A stretch of DNA of 64,000 bases, taken from positions 310,001 through 374,000 of the forward strand of contig NW_026870037.1 in assembly GCF_029168945.1 (NCBI RefSeq), written 5' to 3'. This document shows positions 24,161-35,089 of the stretch, in pieces. The DNA is from Cannabis sativa. Its lineage: Eukaryota > Streptophyta > Magnoliopsida > Rosales > Cannabaceae. The number at the start of each line of letters is the position of its first letter. Position 1 is the first letter of the stretch. The notes beneath the pieces are model-generated. The model was not told the DNA's origin. It was given only the letters and a program-made list of their open reading frames with translations, and made no database searches. Position numbers and translations under genes: made by a program.

Positions 24161-24949
24161 TCGACCCTGCACTACTAGAAAAACAAGTTTTAGTGACACA
24201 CATTCAGTAACTCTAAAACTATTTAGTGACACTTCAACGCGCGTCACTAATGAAGGTGACTGGAAAGCCAGTTTTTAGTGACACTCCACACATGTCACTG
24301 AACCATTTTACATTCACTTTCTGCGCGTCACTATAGGCGTATTTAGTCAGATTTTATCAGACTGAAAAAGTAACAGCAACACACATAGAGTGTCACTATA
24401 TCCATTTTTCTTTTCTTTTTTTTATTTTTAATTAATATTTTTAAAGATATAGTGACACACAAAAAGTGCCACTATATTAAATATTTTTCTAAAAAAAAAT
24501 ACCAAAATTAAAAAGGAATATCAGATTTTTTTTAATTTTTTTTAATAAATAAACTCAAATTAAAATAATATAAAAAAAATTAACTAAAAATACACATAAA
24601 TACATAATGATTCAAAGGTTAAAATTAAATTCCATACATAATATCCTCAAAAGGATAGTAATTCACAATGGGCATAAACATAAATTTAAACCAAAAAAAT
24701 TAAAAAAAAAAAAACAATATTACATTTATTTGGATAGAGCTGCCAGACAAAAGGCATACCATTTTTTTATTATTATTTTAAGTTATATACTGTATAAGAT
24801 AAACTATTACTAACATAATACTACTCATGTTCATAGCTTTTGGCTAGACTAAAGCTGAAACAAGAAACTTAAAAAAAAAAAAGTCAGATTCATAGAGCTT
24901 CAATTGCAACCACGAACCGGAACCACAGATGAGCTTCAAACACCGCCAA

Positions 24950-25080
24950 CTAGGGACGAGCTTCAATCGCGATCGACCACGAACCAGACCTGAACCACAG
25001 ATGAACTTCAAACGCCATTGACGAGGGACGAGCTTCAAACGCCGTCGACGAGGGACGAGCTTCAAAGACTGTCGACACCA
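24950..25080 (-). repeat. Short tandem repeat inside the CACTA element
   Basis: Three to four imperfect copies of a unit of about 28-30 bp containing GGGACGAGCTTCAAACGCC. The reading frames in this segment are made by the repeat. Confidence 0.55.
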
Positions 25081-25094
25081 AGATCCTGCACACA

Positions 25095-25135
<41 letters not shown>

Positions 25136-25573
25136 TAAAAGAAAAATAAAGTAGAGATATTGAGCAAACACCTTGGACTTTCGTGGGATCTTCGATCGTC
25201 TACGAGAAAGGCGGAGAGGCAGCAATCGAGGAGGAGAGACGATGACCAATCGAGGAGGAGAGACGACCAATTGACGATTGGGGTTTCAGGTGATGGAGAA
25301 CTCAAATATGTGGAGGGGCTTGAGGTTCTGGTTCGCATTGGAGGGGCTTGGGGTTCATGATTGGAGGGGGCGGCTTGGGGTTCTGTTCGCAGGAAGCAGA
25401 GAGGGAGAGAGAGAGTTTGGTTAGAATTTTTAGGGTTTGGTTAGAAAAAGATGAATTTATACTCATCTAATTTGTTTTTTTTAATTAATTTTTTAGTATA
25501 ATTATTTATTTATATTTATTTTATTAATTTTATAATTATATATTTTATTTATTTTATTAAAATAAAAAAGGTA

Positions 25574-25714
25574 TATGGTGACACGCCACGCGTGTGAGCA
25601 AATGTATTTACCCACACGTTATGCGCGTCACTAAAGCCACGTGAATCACTTGGCTTTAGCGACGCGCATAACATGTGGGTAAATACGTTTGCTCACACGC
25701 GTGGCGCGTCACTA
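25574..25714. repeat. 141-bp palindrome in the CACTA element
   Basis: Left arm 25574-25639 and right arm 25651-25714 are reverse complements with only about five mismatches, around an 11-base spacer. The arms contain several GTGACACGCC / GGCGCGTCACT motifs related to the element's subterminal repeats. Confidence 0.85.
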
Positions 25715-26152
25715 TAAGCCATAGTTTTTTTATTTTTATAAAATTGTAAATTTTGGGTTTTAGTATTTAGTGACACTCCATATTTTTAGTGACACACATT
25801 CTGCGTAATAAACACCGAACATTTAGAGTCAAATGTTGTGTGTCACTAAAAATTACTTTTAATTTTTTAGTGACCCACACTTTTATGCATGTCACTATAT
25901 AGTGTCACTAAAAGCTTAATTTGTAGTAGTGTTGGTTAGATGATGGGCGTCATCAAAAGGCCACATGTCACTCACCTAAAACTGCAGATAATATTTATCC
26001 CCAAGCCTTTATTTGCAAGCCTTCATTTTCTCGAGAGTTATGGAGGCTTACCATCCTAATCGGGATTTGGAATCCATTCGTGTCCATGAATCCAATTTTC
26101 CCCTTGGGGTATTTGCGAAGATGTTATGGATTCTTCATATTCTCACAATTCT

Positions 26153-26340
26153 TGTAACACCCTAACTAGCATAGGCGTGTTACGTGATTTTTAAACGTAC
26201 TGTGCAGCTCGTTACTAATCAACGAGGTTTATGGAAATCGTGATTAATTAAAATTTTTGCTTATTTAATTAAATACTTATAACATTTCATACAAAATACT
26301 TTGGGATCCCATTTACAAAATACTTTACAAAAAGTTTACT
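26153..26340 (+). mobile_element. Possible Gypsy LTR edge
   Basis: TGTAACACCCTAACTAGC resembles the start of the TGTAACGCCC LTR class seen at 57444. The matching other end is not visible before the protease exon resumes at about 26346, so this is tentative. Confidence 0.3.
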
Positions 26341-27835
26341 GTTCATTACAAAATACTTGTCGCCCAGCGACTAACTACAGAAGCCATGATGTCCCGAGGA
26401 TCGTACGCTCCAAGCCTAACCGCACTGGGCCTTTTCGGATCTCCCACGAGTGCCAATAGGGTCTTCAAATAACCCATTATCTCTGTCTGCCCTCTCAGAA
26501 TATCCATCTGGCCTTGCTTCAAAGCAAGTTGTTCCCTCTCAACACGCTCCAATCTTGTCAGTATGGCAGAAGAGATTGGTTCCTGAGGCTGTGAAGTGCT
26601 GAGAATAGATACTGACGGGCCAACAGGAGGATCATCTGATCTAGGAGATGGTACAGGTGGTGTAGTCTCTCTAAATATTCGGGCTTCATCTACATGCTCT
26701 TCTAATGTTGAGGCAAGTTTTTGGGCTTGGCTGCGCAGAGCATCTTGAGTTGGTTGCCCATCGTCACCCAACACTAGTTCTTCCAAGTCAACAAATATCG
26801 GCCCTTCACCGCCGGTGATAGTCCTCACAAACTCCTCTTCATTTGCCCGGGGACATAACATGGAGTACACTGTCAACTGAAAAAAAAAAACCAATGTCTT
26901 ATTAGATAGAATTTAAAATAAAATATATATGACTGCAAAGCGTAAAAAAAACTTACATTTTTGGAAAATAATCTTGTAACTTCATCCTTCCCGAGTGTGG
27001 TCTTCTCCTTACTCTTCCAATTAACCATTCTTGGAAAGCGATGCGATTTCCTAACTGCATATTCATTGCCCAACTCCAAGATGGCCTCATAGGCCCAATA
27101 CTGCAATGCTGCAGTATAGCCGTATGATGAGTATTTTGCCTCCTCCTGAGAAACTCCCTTCTCGATCTTCTTGTGCATCCGAGTCTTCACCTCTACAAAA
27201 TCTTTGTTGGAAGTTTCCATCAACTTGTTGAAGGAGATCTTTCCCCACGGATACTCATAGAAGAAATCCAGGTTATCAACCATTTTTATCACAAATGGAG
27301 GAACAGCAGTCTTCTCCTCCTTACCGGTGAGGACGCCCATAACAAACAACGCCATCCCCAACTTGTACACATCATCCGCTTCTGTGCAACTCTCGAAAAC
27401 TTTACGCAGTTGCCCAAAGCTGATGGATGAATCACCGTTGAAGTACTCGACGATCAACCTTTCCGAATTTCCTTTTTCTTGAACATCTTCTTCCGTAAGC
27501 CCGGGTAACAAGTTCAACCCTGTCACCAATGCAAACTCCACCCGACTGAATCTACATCTCTTCTATCCCAAAAAAAAAGTGTACCTCGTCTGCCTTCTCA
27601 GATTTGATCTTGTGCATGAATAACTGATGGATCAACGCCCCAAAAAAATTTATGAGATTCCTCTCAAAGAATTGTTTAAAAGAAGATTCCTTCACTTTGT
27701 CCCATAATTGGAATTCGTCAAACTTTGCCTTGATCTTCGGATAGTAATAACTTCCACCACGCCAAGTGACACGCCCGGTGTAATGCTCTGAGACTGGAAT
27801 TATAAGGCGTGGCGGTCTTGAATTCTGCAAAACAT

Positions 27836-28165
27836 AAAATAAAAATAAAAAATAAAAATAAAAATAAAATAAATACAAATAAGATACAAATAAAATAAAA
27901 TAAAATAAAATAATAAATACAAATAAAATAAATACAAATAAGATACAAATAAAATAAAAAAAATAAATACAAATAAGATACAAATAAAATAAATACAAAT
28001 AAGATACAAATAAAATAAAAATAAATAAATACAAATAAGATACAAAAAAATAATAAAAATACAATAAATACAATAATAAATAAAACAACAAAAAAACAAA
28101 ACAATAATAAATAATACAATAAAGAATAAAACAATAATACATAAAACAATAAAAAATCAAACAAT
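27836..28165. repeat. A/T minisatellite in intron 1 of the protease gene
   Basis: About 330 bp of AAATAAGATACAAATAAAAT-like units, repeated imperfectly and ending in looser AATAAAACA units. The long hydrophobic reading frames on the minus strand are translations of this repeat, not proteins. Confidence 0.85.
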
Positions 28166-28194
28166 AAAAAATAAATACTTGACTCTCAATTTTT

Positions 28195-28440
28195 AAAAAT
28201 GATCCGATGCATCGGACCCCACATCGGGGGTCCATCGGGGGCATCGGACCCGACTCTCAAAAATGGAAAACTACCAACATCGGACCTAACCCCCTAGACT
28301 ATCGGACCCCAATCGAACGGCATCAGACCACTCCCTCAAAATGAAAAATCTAACACCATCGGACCTAACCCCCTATACCATTGGACCTCAATCAGACGAC
28401 ATCAAATCTGAAAAATCACAAAACAACATCGGACACCATA
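28195..28440 (-). repeat. GTCCGATG minisatellite in intron 1 of the protease gene
   Basis: Two to three units of about 95 bp, each with CATCGGACCTAACCCCCTA-like blocks, opposite in orientation to the 19750-20225 array. The GTCCGATG core is shared between the arrays. Confidence 0.8.
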
Positions 28441-28673
28441 TAATGCAAAAAAATAAATAATCTCTTACAATTTAGCCCTAAATCATGCAAAAAAATAAAT
28501 TAATAGACAAAATGAGGTAAAACTAACCTTCGACATTGTCGCGGCTGTGGGTCCTTGGTCGTGGTCGTGCGTGGTCATGGGGTGTTGTCGGAGGTTGTGG
28601 GTGGTCGTCGGTGGTCGTCGGAGGTCGTGGAGGTGAAGCCGTGGTCTTTGGTTGAGGCGCCGTGTGTTTGGGC

Positions 28674-28675
<2 letters not shown>

Positions 28676-28743
<68 letters not shown>
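28676..28743. repeat. (GA)n microsatellite near the protease gene start
   Basis: An uninterrupted GA run of over 60 bases, 140 bp upstream of exon 1 on the minus strand, in the presumed 5' UTR or promoter. It is preceded by a GGTCG-rich stretch like that of the hairpin element at 56003-56730. Confidence 0.95.
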
Positions 28744-28747
<4 letters not shown>

Positions 28748-28773
28748 CTTTAGATTGGTTTGGTTCAAATGTG

Positions 28774-28883
28774 AGGGGTATTATGGGGATAAAGGAAATG
28801 TAGTCATATATGGGCTATTTTAAAACATTTAGGTTTAGGGAAATAATATTAGGGTTTATTATGTATAGAATTGTAAATTTCCC
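28774..28883 (-). repeat. Right TIR region of the Mutator-like element
   Basis: Reverse complement begins GGGAAATTTACAATTCTATA and aligns with 17876-17985, ending in CCCCATAATACCCC. Confidence 0.75.
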
Positions 28884-28989
28884 TTTCTAATTAAGTACAT
28901 AATATTTTGAAAGAGTTGTCAAACAATAAAATACTAGTTATGCCATTAGTGGACTCATGCTTAATATCATAAGCGATGTTTCTAAAAAA

Positions 28990-29582
28990 AAATAAAGTTT
29001 AGGTTGGACTATTTGACTAGTTATGATGGTACGATCATAATACCAAGCCCTACAAGTCCAAAACGATAGTCATTACACATAACTCGATATTGAGCTCACG
29101 ATGATCCTACCCGTATATGAGACTAAGTCTTATCACTCATTTAACGTTCTTTGAAGTGGTCAATCAAACTGGCCACGCAAATAACGATCTTCTTGATAAA
29201 GTGGGAAAGGAGTGTTTCCCAAGAAGGTGAGCAGTCATGAGTAACATCGTTCTATGAAAGCCTATAAGAGCCACTCTCAGTCACTGAGAGAGGCAGATCA
29301 ATCACAGTCATATCAATACTTCTCACGTATCGTTCACTCTCTCATTCTATCTAAAACCACATACTTATTTTTGAAGTTAAGATAAGTGGTAACTTAGTTC
29401 AGTCATTTATTCTTGTCTCTTTTGCTATATTGTTAACAATCTTATTGACTTGACCGTCGAAGTCTCTTCGGTTTGCACTATCTTGGTGTCCCAAGGTATC
29501 CTGATTACTCTCTTCTTTGTTTTCCAGGTTGTCGGTGCTCGCGTACGATCATCTTTGATTGATTGTGGATTTTAGCATCTAC
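28990..29582 (+). mobile_element. Gypsy 5' LTR (start uncertain)
   Basis: Ends TAGCATCTACA just before a Gypsy primer-binding site. A TATA-like CCTATAAGAG lies near 29260. The start is not fixed and no second copy is in the window. Confidence 0.6.
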
Positions 29583-29584
29583 AA

Positions 29585-29605
29585 TTTGGCGCCCACCATG
29601 GGGCC
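29585..29605 (+). promoter_or_regulatory. Gypsy primer-binding site
   Basis: TTTGGCGCCCACCATGGGGC follows the LTR edge. This TGGCGCCCACC..GGGG sequence is a standard landmark behind plant Gypsy LTRs. Confidence 0.75.
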
Positions 29606-30310
29606 CTGACAAGCTACAACCGAGCAAAGTGTTTCGACCTTCATCGTTGAGTCAACCCACACAAGAGCAATGACAGAACACATGGAGGAATGAGGGATCA
29701 ATGCGGAATAGACCAGCTTCTGTGACCAACTAGCCACTGTCACAGCTCAAATGAAAGAAAACTTAGAGTGCACTCAAGTAGTGGAAAGAGAAAATGTGTC
29801 ATTCAAGAAGGAGAATGATGCACTAAAGGTCTAACTCGAGTCATTTACTGCTTCGATGATGACAACATGCAATAGTCGAAGAAGATTCCAAGTTCCAATT
29901 GATCCATTGCAATCACTTGACGCAACCCCAATAGAAGGATCAAGCTAAGTGATCGGACAACCATCAACAACAGGGGTAACTAATGTCATGGTCGGACAAC
30001 AAACAACCACGATCAATCAAAATATGGGTTCATAGTAAACTTTATCGGTCATTCCTCTTACAGTCAATTCATCAGCCATTCCTTCAACAGTCAATCCGTC
30101 AGTCGTTCCTCGAGCAGTCAACCTGACCAGCATGACTGCTCTCAAAGGCTCTCTAAACCAACAATCCCTTACTGGAGCAAACAATGTGATAATTGATTTA
30201 ATACCCTCTATTGTGAATGCAAAAGTGAATGTTGCACCTACCCAAAAAGAGTTGATTCAACAAATAATTGCACAAAAATTGGGAAACATGGAAGAAAATC
30301 ACATTGAAAA
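29606..30310 (+). pseudogene. Gypsy leader and gag N-terminal remnant
   Basis: Low-complexity, stop-containing coding remnant with a coiled-coil-like stretch (REN..FKKENDAL) and repeated SVVP.AVN-type units near 30040-30120, then a 61-residue open frame (30132-30317). It is cut at about 30311 by the LINE. No intact domain. Confidence 0.5.
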
Positions 30311-33178
30311 GGACTAAGTTTACTGCTAACATCCTTAAGAATATCATCAATAGCGCAATCATTCGAACCTTGAAAAGTAAAAAGATTGACATAAAAGTTA
30401 ACAAAACTATTATTAATATCTCTATAATTACTAACAGTGTCACCATGATTTGAAGCAATACTCCTAATAATATTATACCTTTTTTTAGATGAAGTTTTAT
30501 GATGAAAAAATTTAGTTTTTTTATCACCAGCCTTAACCAATTTACCTTAAAACGCTGCTTCCAATAAACTTTTTCTTTAAAGAGCAAAACGTCAAGGGAA
30601 GACTGGGGAAGAAAGATAGATAGAATCAAGTTCTTTTTGGATAGTAGTAATTTTATGTTTAAAACTGTCAATATTATTGCTCAAACTAATAATATTTTGA
30701 ACACAACAAGACTACCTAAAAAGAAAATCTTTAAGAGGATCATGACAAGAAAAAGCAAGACTAGAAGACCAAGAACCACTAACTAATTAGAAAAAAAAAT
30801 CGGGTCAGTTAGCCAGTGGTTCTCAAAGCAAAATCTTCTAGTTCTAAGACATTATCATATCATCTTTAAGGATAACCTTCGAGGCCCTATGATTAAAACC
30901 ATAAAAGGACCGATGAAATAAGAAAGCAAAGGGATATAAATAAGATCACTTTTTGTTAACAATACACCAATTCAAACATTTTAAAATGTTACCATATTTT
31001 CAAGTAAACTTATTACTAGTAAAAGAAAGAGAAAATGAATTTTATTTAGTCAAAAAAGATTGAAAGTTGTTCATAGCAGAGTGAGGAGGGTTAAATAGCT
31101 ACTCCTATCATCAAGAGAAAGGCTCTTATCATCAAGAGAAAGGTAATCATTAAAATCCTCAATGATAAGCCAAGGGAAATCAGGGGCAACATCATAAAGC
31201 CTATTTAATAAAGTCCAAGTATCACTTTTAGAAGAGCATAACGCAAGCCATTAAAACAAGAGATGTGCCAATTAATATTATCATCAAAATTTACAAAACA
31301 ATCCACATGAGTGGCAAAATAAGTTAAACTATTAACATTAATTACATTATTCTGACATAGAAATAAACCTCTCCCTAATCCACTTCTAGGGACTTCAAAC
31401 ACATTATCAAAAGATAACTTAGCCTTAATACTAGTACTAGAACCACAAAGCAGCTTAGTCTTTATTACAAAAAGGAAATGGGGTTGGTGCTGATTCACAA
31501 GCAGGGAGAGGTTGCAAATGCCCTAAGGCTCCCCAAACCCTGGGCATTCCAACTGATAAGATTCATTTTTCTAGGCGGGGTTGCTAAGCAACACCCGCCT
31601 TTTCAATGAGATTATCAATAGAGGGAACCACAACATCATCATTCTGAACAGCTCTGAACTTCCCACTTGCATATTCTGCCTCGTGTAGGACCTCTTAACA
31701 CCAATATTAGAACTTGGATTACCACCAAGAAAAGGACTAAGCCTAGGTCCACTAACACCTGAGGGAAGAACAATAGGGGAATAGACCACCCCTTTTCCTT
31801 TATCACTAGAAGTAAGAGTAGACTCAAGGTTGACAGAGCCAACAACACTCTTCCCTTTATCAACATTAGTGACAACTGTAGAAGCCATAACAGGGTTAGA
31901 GGAAAGCACAATATAAATACTTTGAACACCCAAAGAGGAAACATCGATAGGACACAAGGTTTGTAGGGTACCAAAATTAGGTTATTCAGAATCCATAGTA
32001 CTTCCCACCCTAGAAGGGCCAACACGCAAAAAGTAACATAAGAAACATTGCTAACAGACGTAGCAGTCATAACAATAGCAAAATAGAATCGGTTCACAAC
32101 ATCCTGAAGCCCCTGATTAGAGGAGCTACCACGAAATCCCACTTCCTCCAAAGGGATGGAGTTAGAAAGATCAAACGGATTCTTCCTAAAAGCAAACCTA
32201 GCAGGAACACGAAAATAATCCTTGTAACCCAGAATAGGAGGGACAATAGACTCATCAAAGATTTTTAAGGTATCTAATGCAATTGTTATAAGTACGATCG
32301 ATCATACCACAAAAATAACAAAAATTTTAGAGACCCATATACTTAATTTCCAACCATTTGGTCCTAGAAATTTTCTTGAAATGCACATTCATGCTTCTGC
32401 GAAGAGGCTTAGTGATATCAAGCAGGACACTGATACAAAGATAACGACCAAAAGACTCATACAAGGAGAGAGTATAAATCTCAATGAGATCACCAATCTG
32501 ATCAGTCACAAACTGAGCAAACTGAGGGGATTTGTTACCAAAAAGAATATAATGCACTTGCACCTAGAAAGGGATACACCTAAGTTGGTCTAAGGTAAGA
32601 GTATCTAACCCCTCAAGATTAGTAAATAACATAAGGCATCGATCAAAATAGTACGGTTGGTCCTCAAGATTCCTACGATTCTTCTCATCACACCCAAATT
32701 TAGCCAAAAACATACCATAATGGTACTAAGAGAAACTGATAGGAAAATGAAAAGTCCAAGCCTTCTGCATAGCTTTCTAAATACAAATCGGCTTAAGGGT
32801 CTTAGAAGTAAGGAATTTAGCAACTAAAAGAAAGGATCAAAGGATGCCTTGAACCTAATGAAACATGATCAAAGTTAGCATCACCAACATTGAGACTGAT
32901 GCTCTTAGAGTCTTCCAAGCTCTAAACTCTACATCGACAGATTTATCTAGTTTCTCAGATTTAATCTTAGATGTTCGTTGTCTTTTATCCTTTTTCCCTG
33001 AATCATATATCTCTCATACTAAAAGAAATACTAACCATACTGCTCATGGTTTAGCTAAACATTCTTTAGAGTTGGATCAAGACGTTTGTTGGCTAGGGGA
33101 AATTCCCTATCCTATTTTCACTACTGTTGTAAACGATTGTTAATTTATAATAATAGTGAATCTTTTTCAAAAAAAAAA
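30311..33178. mobile_element. LINE with inverted 5' segment and sense 3' tail
   Basis: On the minus strand from about 32860 down to 30311: DUF4283 nucleic-acid-binding domain (near 32600-32830), a decayed CCHC knuckle (CYFCG...C, near 32300), endonuclease start (MNLISWNAQGLG, near 31565) and the linker before reverse transcriptase (near 30300-30540). Then on the plus strand 32865-33143: RNase H end (SHTKRNTNHTAHGLAKHSL), stop and A run (33167-33180). The reverse transcriptase is missing. This arrangement is what twin-primed reverse transcription produces. Confidence 0.75.
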
Positions 33179-33399
33179 AAAGTTATTAAAATTATTTTGG
33201 ACCAATGAAAATATGCTACGTGTACGCATGTGTACACAGTGGCATTCTTAGTTGGCACTTAACACCCAAACTTAACATATATATCAAATTTGCAAACAAA
33301 ATTAAGGATAAGGGGGTATTACCATCAAAAACAAAGAATAGGGGGTTAAGTGTTTAACAATTGAAACATAGGGGGTTTGGCCGCAAATTTCTCTTTTTT

Positions 33400-34345
33400 T
33401 TTTATCAAATCCTGGTGCTGATATAATGACGCGTGAAAGTGAATGCACCAATTTCCAACTGAATGTTTGCCACTTCAGATGGCATCATATTTTTTCCAAG
33501 AAGAGTTTCTTCATTGCATTCTAAGTATTTCAAAATTTAATTTTCACTTCAGATTAATCAACTTGTCTAAATAAAAAATATTATATTATAATATATATTT
33601 TATTTTTTATATATATAGCGACACGATTTTATCCCGTGATGTACTTTCACGGAATGTACTTCATGATATACGACAGTCGTTCGATGGAGGGAGTTATTTG
33701 ATTTGAGAGCTGGGGTTGATCTAAGAGTAATCAGAGTTAAAAAATTGTAACGTACCATGAGACCAATCTAATGTACCACAAAATACGTTTCGTGAAAGTA
33801 CATCACAGGACAAAATTGTGTCCCTATATATATAATCACCCAAAACATACCTAACGACCATTTAAACATAGTTGAGCACAAAATTTAAGGGAAAAACGCT
33901 CTTCAATATTGTGTTTTAATTTCGGCTGAACTAAAACCAGACAAGAAGTCATTTGTTGTAATTTGGACTCGACTATGGTCGCATGGGATTGAACCATTAT
34001 TTTTCACAATCAATTTTGTTTGAATACTTAACTAGAACCAAACATTTCTAATTATGTTAGAACCCAAAGTTCCAGCAACTTCCTTAAAAGCTACACTTTA
34101 GAGTAAACAAGTTTAAATTCTTTTAGGGAAATAAAAATTTCAATTAAAGAGAAAAACGTTTTTCTTTTCTATCAATAAATGAGATAGGCTACTTATTTAT
34201 ATCATAGTCAAGCAAAAAGATAAATAAAAGAATGAGTGATAAAGATGAGTAAAAGGGTAATGTACTTATTGGATAGAAGAACACAAGTGAAAAGAAAGAG
34301 TGCACTGAGTGAGCCAAGGAAACAACCAAAAAAGAGGGTGGTAAA
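33400..34345. repeat. Duplicated block, copy 1
   Basis: Matches 35838-36672 over about 0.9 kb at high identity by eye, in direct orientation and about 2.4 kb apart. No gene is seen in it. Copy 1 has a longer MITE and, at its right edge, a Gypsy LTR not present in copy 2. Confidence 0.85.
33617..33825. mobile_element. MITE in duplicated block, copy 1
   Basis: 209 bp; ends are AGCGACACGATTTTATCC and the complement of AGGGACACAATTTTGTCC, then GTGATGTACTTTCACG on both arms. TATATATA flanks both sides. Confidence 0.75.
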
Positions 34346-34349
34346 GGGT

Positions 34350-35080
34350 AATGTACTTATTGGCACTCTGACGTGGCATCACAAGAATGGTGACACGTGG
34401 CATTAACTTAGAGCATCTGGTCGGATGAACATTCTGAGCAAGATGCCTCGCTGGCATGTCCATAATGGAATACTCAACGAGCCGTGCAGAATGAGCAACA
34501 CTTAGCGAATTCAGCCAAGCACTTCGTGAGTCACCAGCTCAATCCCTATAACTCAGGGATCAACTTGCGTGGATATGGCATACACACGATTCCACTATCG
34601 GTGTATACGGCCTCAATCCCACGATCCTAGCATTCAGCAATGATCCCACGATCTTTGTGTTTATGCGCTTTGTAACGAGAGAGGAAGCTCGTCCTCCTCA
34701 AGTTTCCTGCCCTATAAATAGTAAGAAATGCTCACTGGGCAGGAGGACGAAAAAAAGAGAGATTGATCGAAACTGTATAACAGTGATCATACGCCGAAAC
34801 GCTATAAGCTAAGGCTATCTAAGAATTATATATTCAGAGATATTATTGTAAGAGCTATAAGAAAAGGAATCTTCTTCCTTATTCTTAAGTCAATAGAACT
34901 AACGAGGATTAGGCTATTACCGAACTGCTCGGGACTGAATCTCTATAAAATTTCTGTGTCTTCTTATTATTATTATTTGCTTTATTACGTATTCTTATTA
35001 CGACATATCGTTTATCGCTTATTAAAAGACTCATTGTCGTTGGCTAAAAGCGAAGTCAACAAGAACGAAGAAAATTTTGA
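34350..35080 (+). mobile_element. Gypsy-type LTR, probably solo
   Basis: Contains a TATA box (CCTATAAATAG, 34711-34721), a GC-richer U3 and a 3' end of GCGAAGTCAACA. No primer-binding site or coding region follows. The left edge lies in a GGGTAATGTACTTATTGG sequence that also occurs at 34257, so the boundary is uncertain and no target duplication is claimed. Confidence 0.55.
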
Positions 35081-35089
35081 GAGACAATA

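Larger units (their letters stand above)
24170..25931. mobile_element. Non-autonomous CACTA (En/Spm) transposon
   Basis: Starts CACTACTAGAAAAACAAG and ends with the complement of CACTACTACAAATTAAGC. AGTGACAC/GTGTCACT subterminal repeats continue inward on both sides. The flanking triplets are CTG (left) and TTG (right), a 3-bp duplication with one change. No transposase frame is present. The interior has a GC-richer minus-strand segment (about 24840-25430) with a (GA)n run at 25096-25131 and a large palindrome at 25574-25714. Confidence 0.88.
21074..28536 (-). pseudogene. DUF1985/Ulp1 (C48 cysteine protease) gene of the Mutator-like element
   Basis: Intact relatives resemble SUMO proteases and ride on plant Mutator-like elements; their role in transposition is unsettled. 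Pieces in order: exon 1 is MSK (28528-28536); exon 2 starts at 27824 and carries the DUF1985 domain; it continues after a frameshift to 26957; the next exon starts at 26876 and runs to about 26346 (acidic, proline-rich, coiled-coil-like). The Ulp1 domain is at 21346-21843, with the last exon at 21074-21212. Likely catalytic residues: His in QQKHL (usually HW), Asp in FDSS, Cys in SGDCGMYV. Damage: an extra base at about 27554 creating TAG, a stop and frameshift near 21310-21350, and a 2.4-kb break filled by other transposons. Confidence 0.82.
17876..28883. mobile_element. 11-kb Mutator-like element with mudrA and Ulp1 genes
   Basis: Both ends start GGGAAATTT read inward and stay alignable for about 110 bases, sharing a TATATATGAC block and CCCCATAATACCC. 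A mudrA remnant runs inward from the left (+) and a DUF1985/Ulp1 protease pseudogene inward from the right (-), so the two genes converge. Minisatellites based on GTCCGATGG sit near both ends. Later insertions inside: a Gypsy solo LTR (18346-19736), a Copia solo LTR (22008-23883), a hAT-like MITE (23882-24160) and CACTA (24170-25931). The flanking 9-mers (ATTGTTAAT and TTTCTAATT) match only partly, so a decayed target duplication is possible but not shown. Confidence 0.85.

Noticed and set aside
24844..25360. Overlapping frames of 66-164 residues as a captured gene in the CACTA element
   Set aside because: Frames depend on a (GA)n run and a 28-30-bp tandem repeat on both strands; no domain recognisable.
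27552..28244. Minus-strand frames of 99-230 residues rich in F, Y, I and L that look like a multi-pass membrane protein
   Set aside because: They translate the A/T minisatellite at 27836-28165; several overlapping frames show the same composition. Only the last 90 residues of one frame are real (DUF1985 exon).
28523..28803. Ser/Leu-rich and Glu/Arg-rich frames on both strands
   Set aside because: Produced by the (GA)n run; the real feature here is the 9-base exon 1 of the protease pseudogene.
17867..28892. 9-bp target duplication for the Mutator-like element
   Set aside because: ATTGTTAAT and TTFCTAATT-position bases (28884-28892, TTTCTAATT) agree at only about five of nine places; not enough to claim.
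30198..30671. 157-residue hydrophobic minus-strand frame as a membrane protein
   Set aside because: It is an out-of-frame reading of the LINE pre-RT linker; the adjacent frame gives the recognisable LINE sequence.
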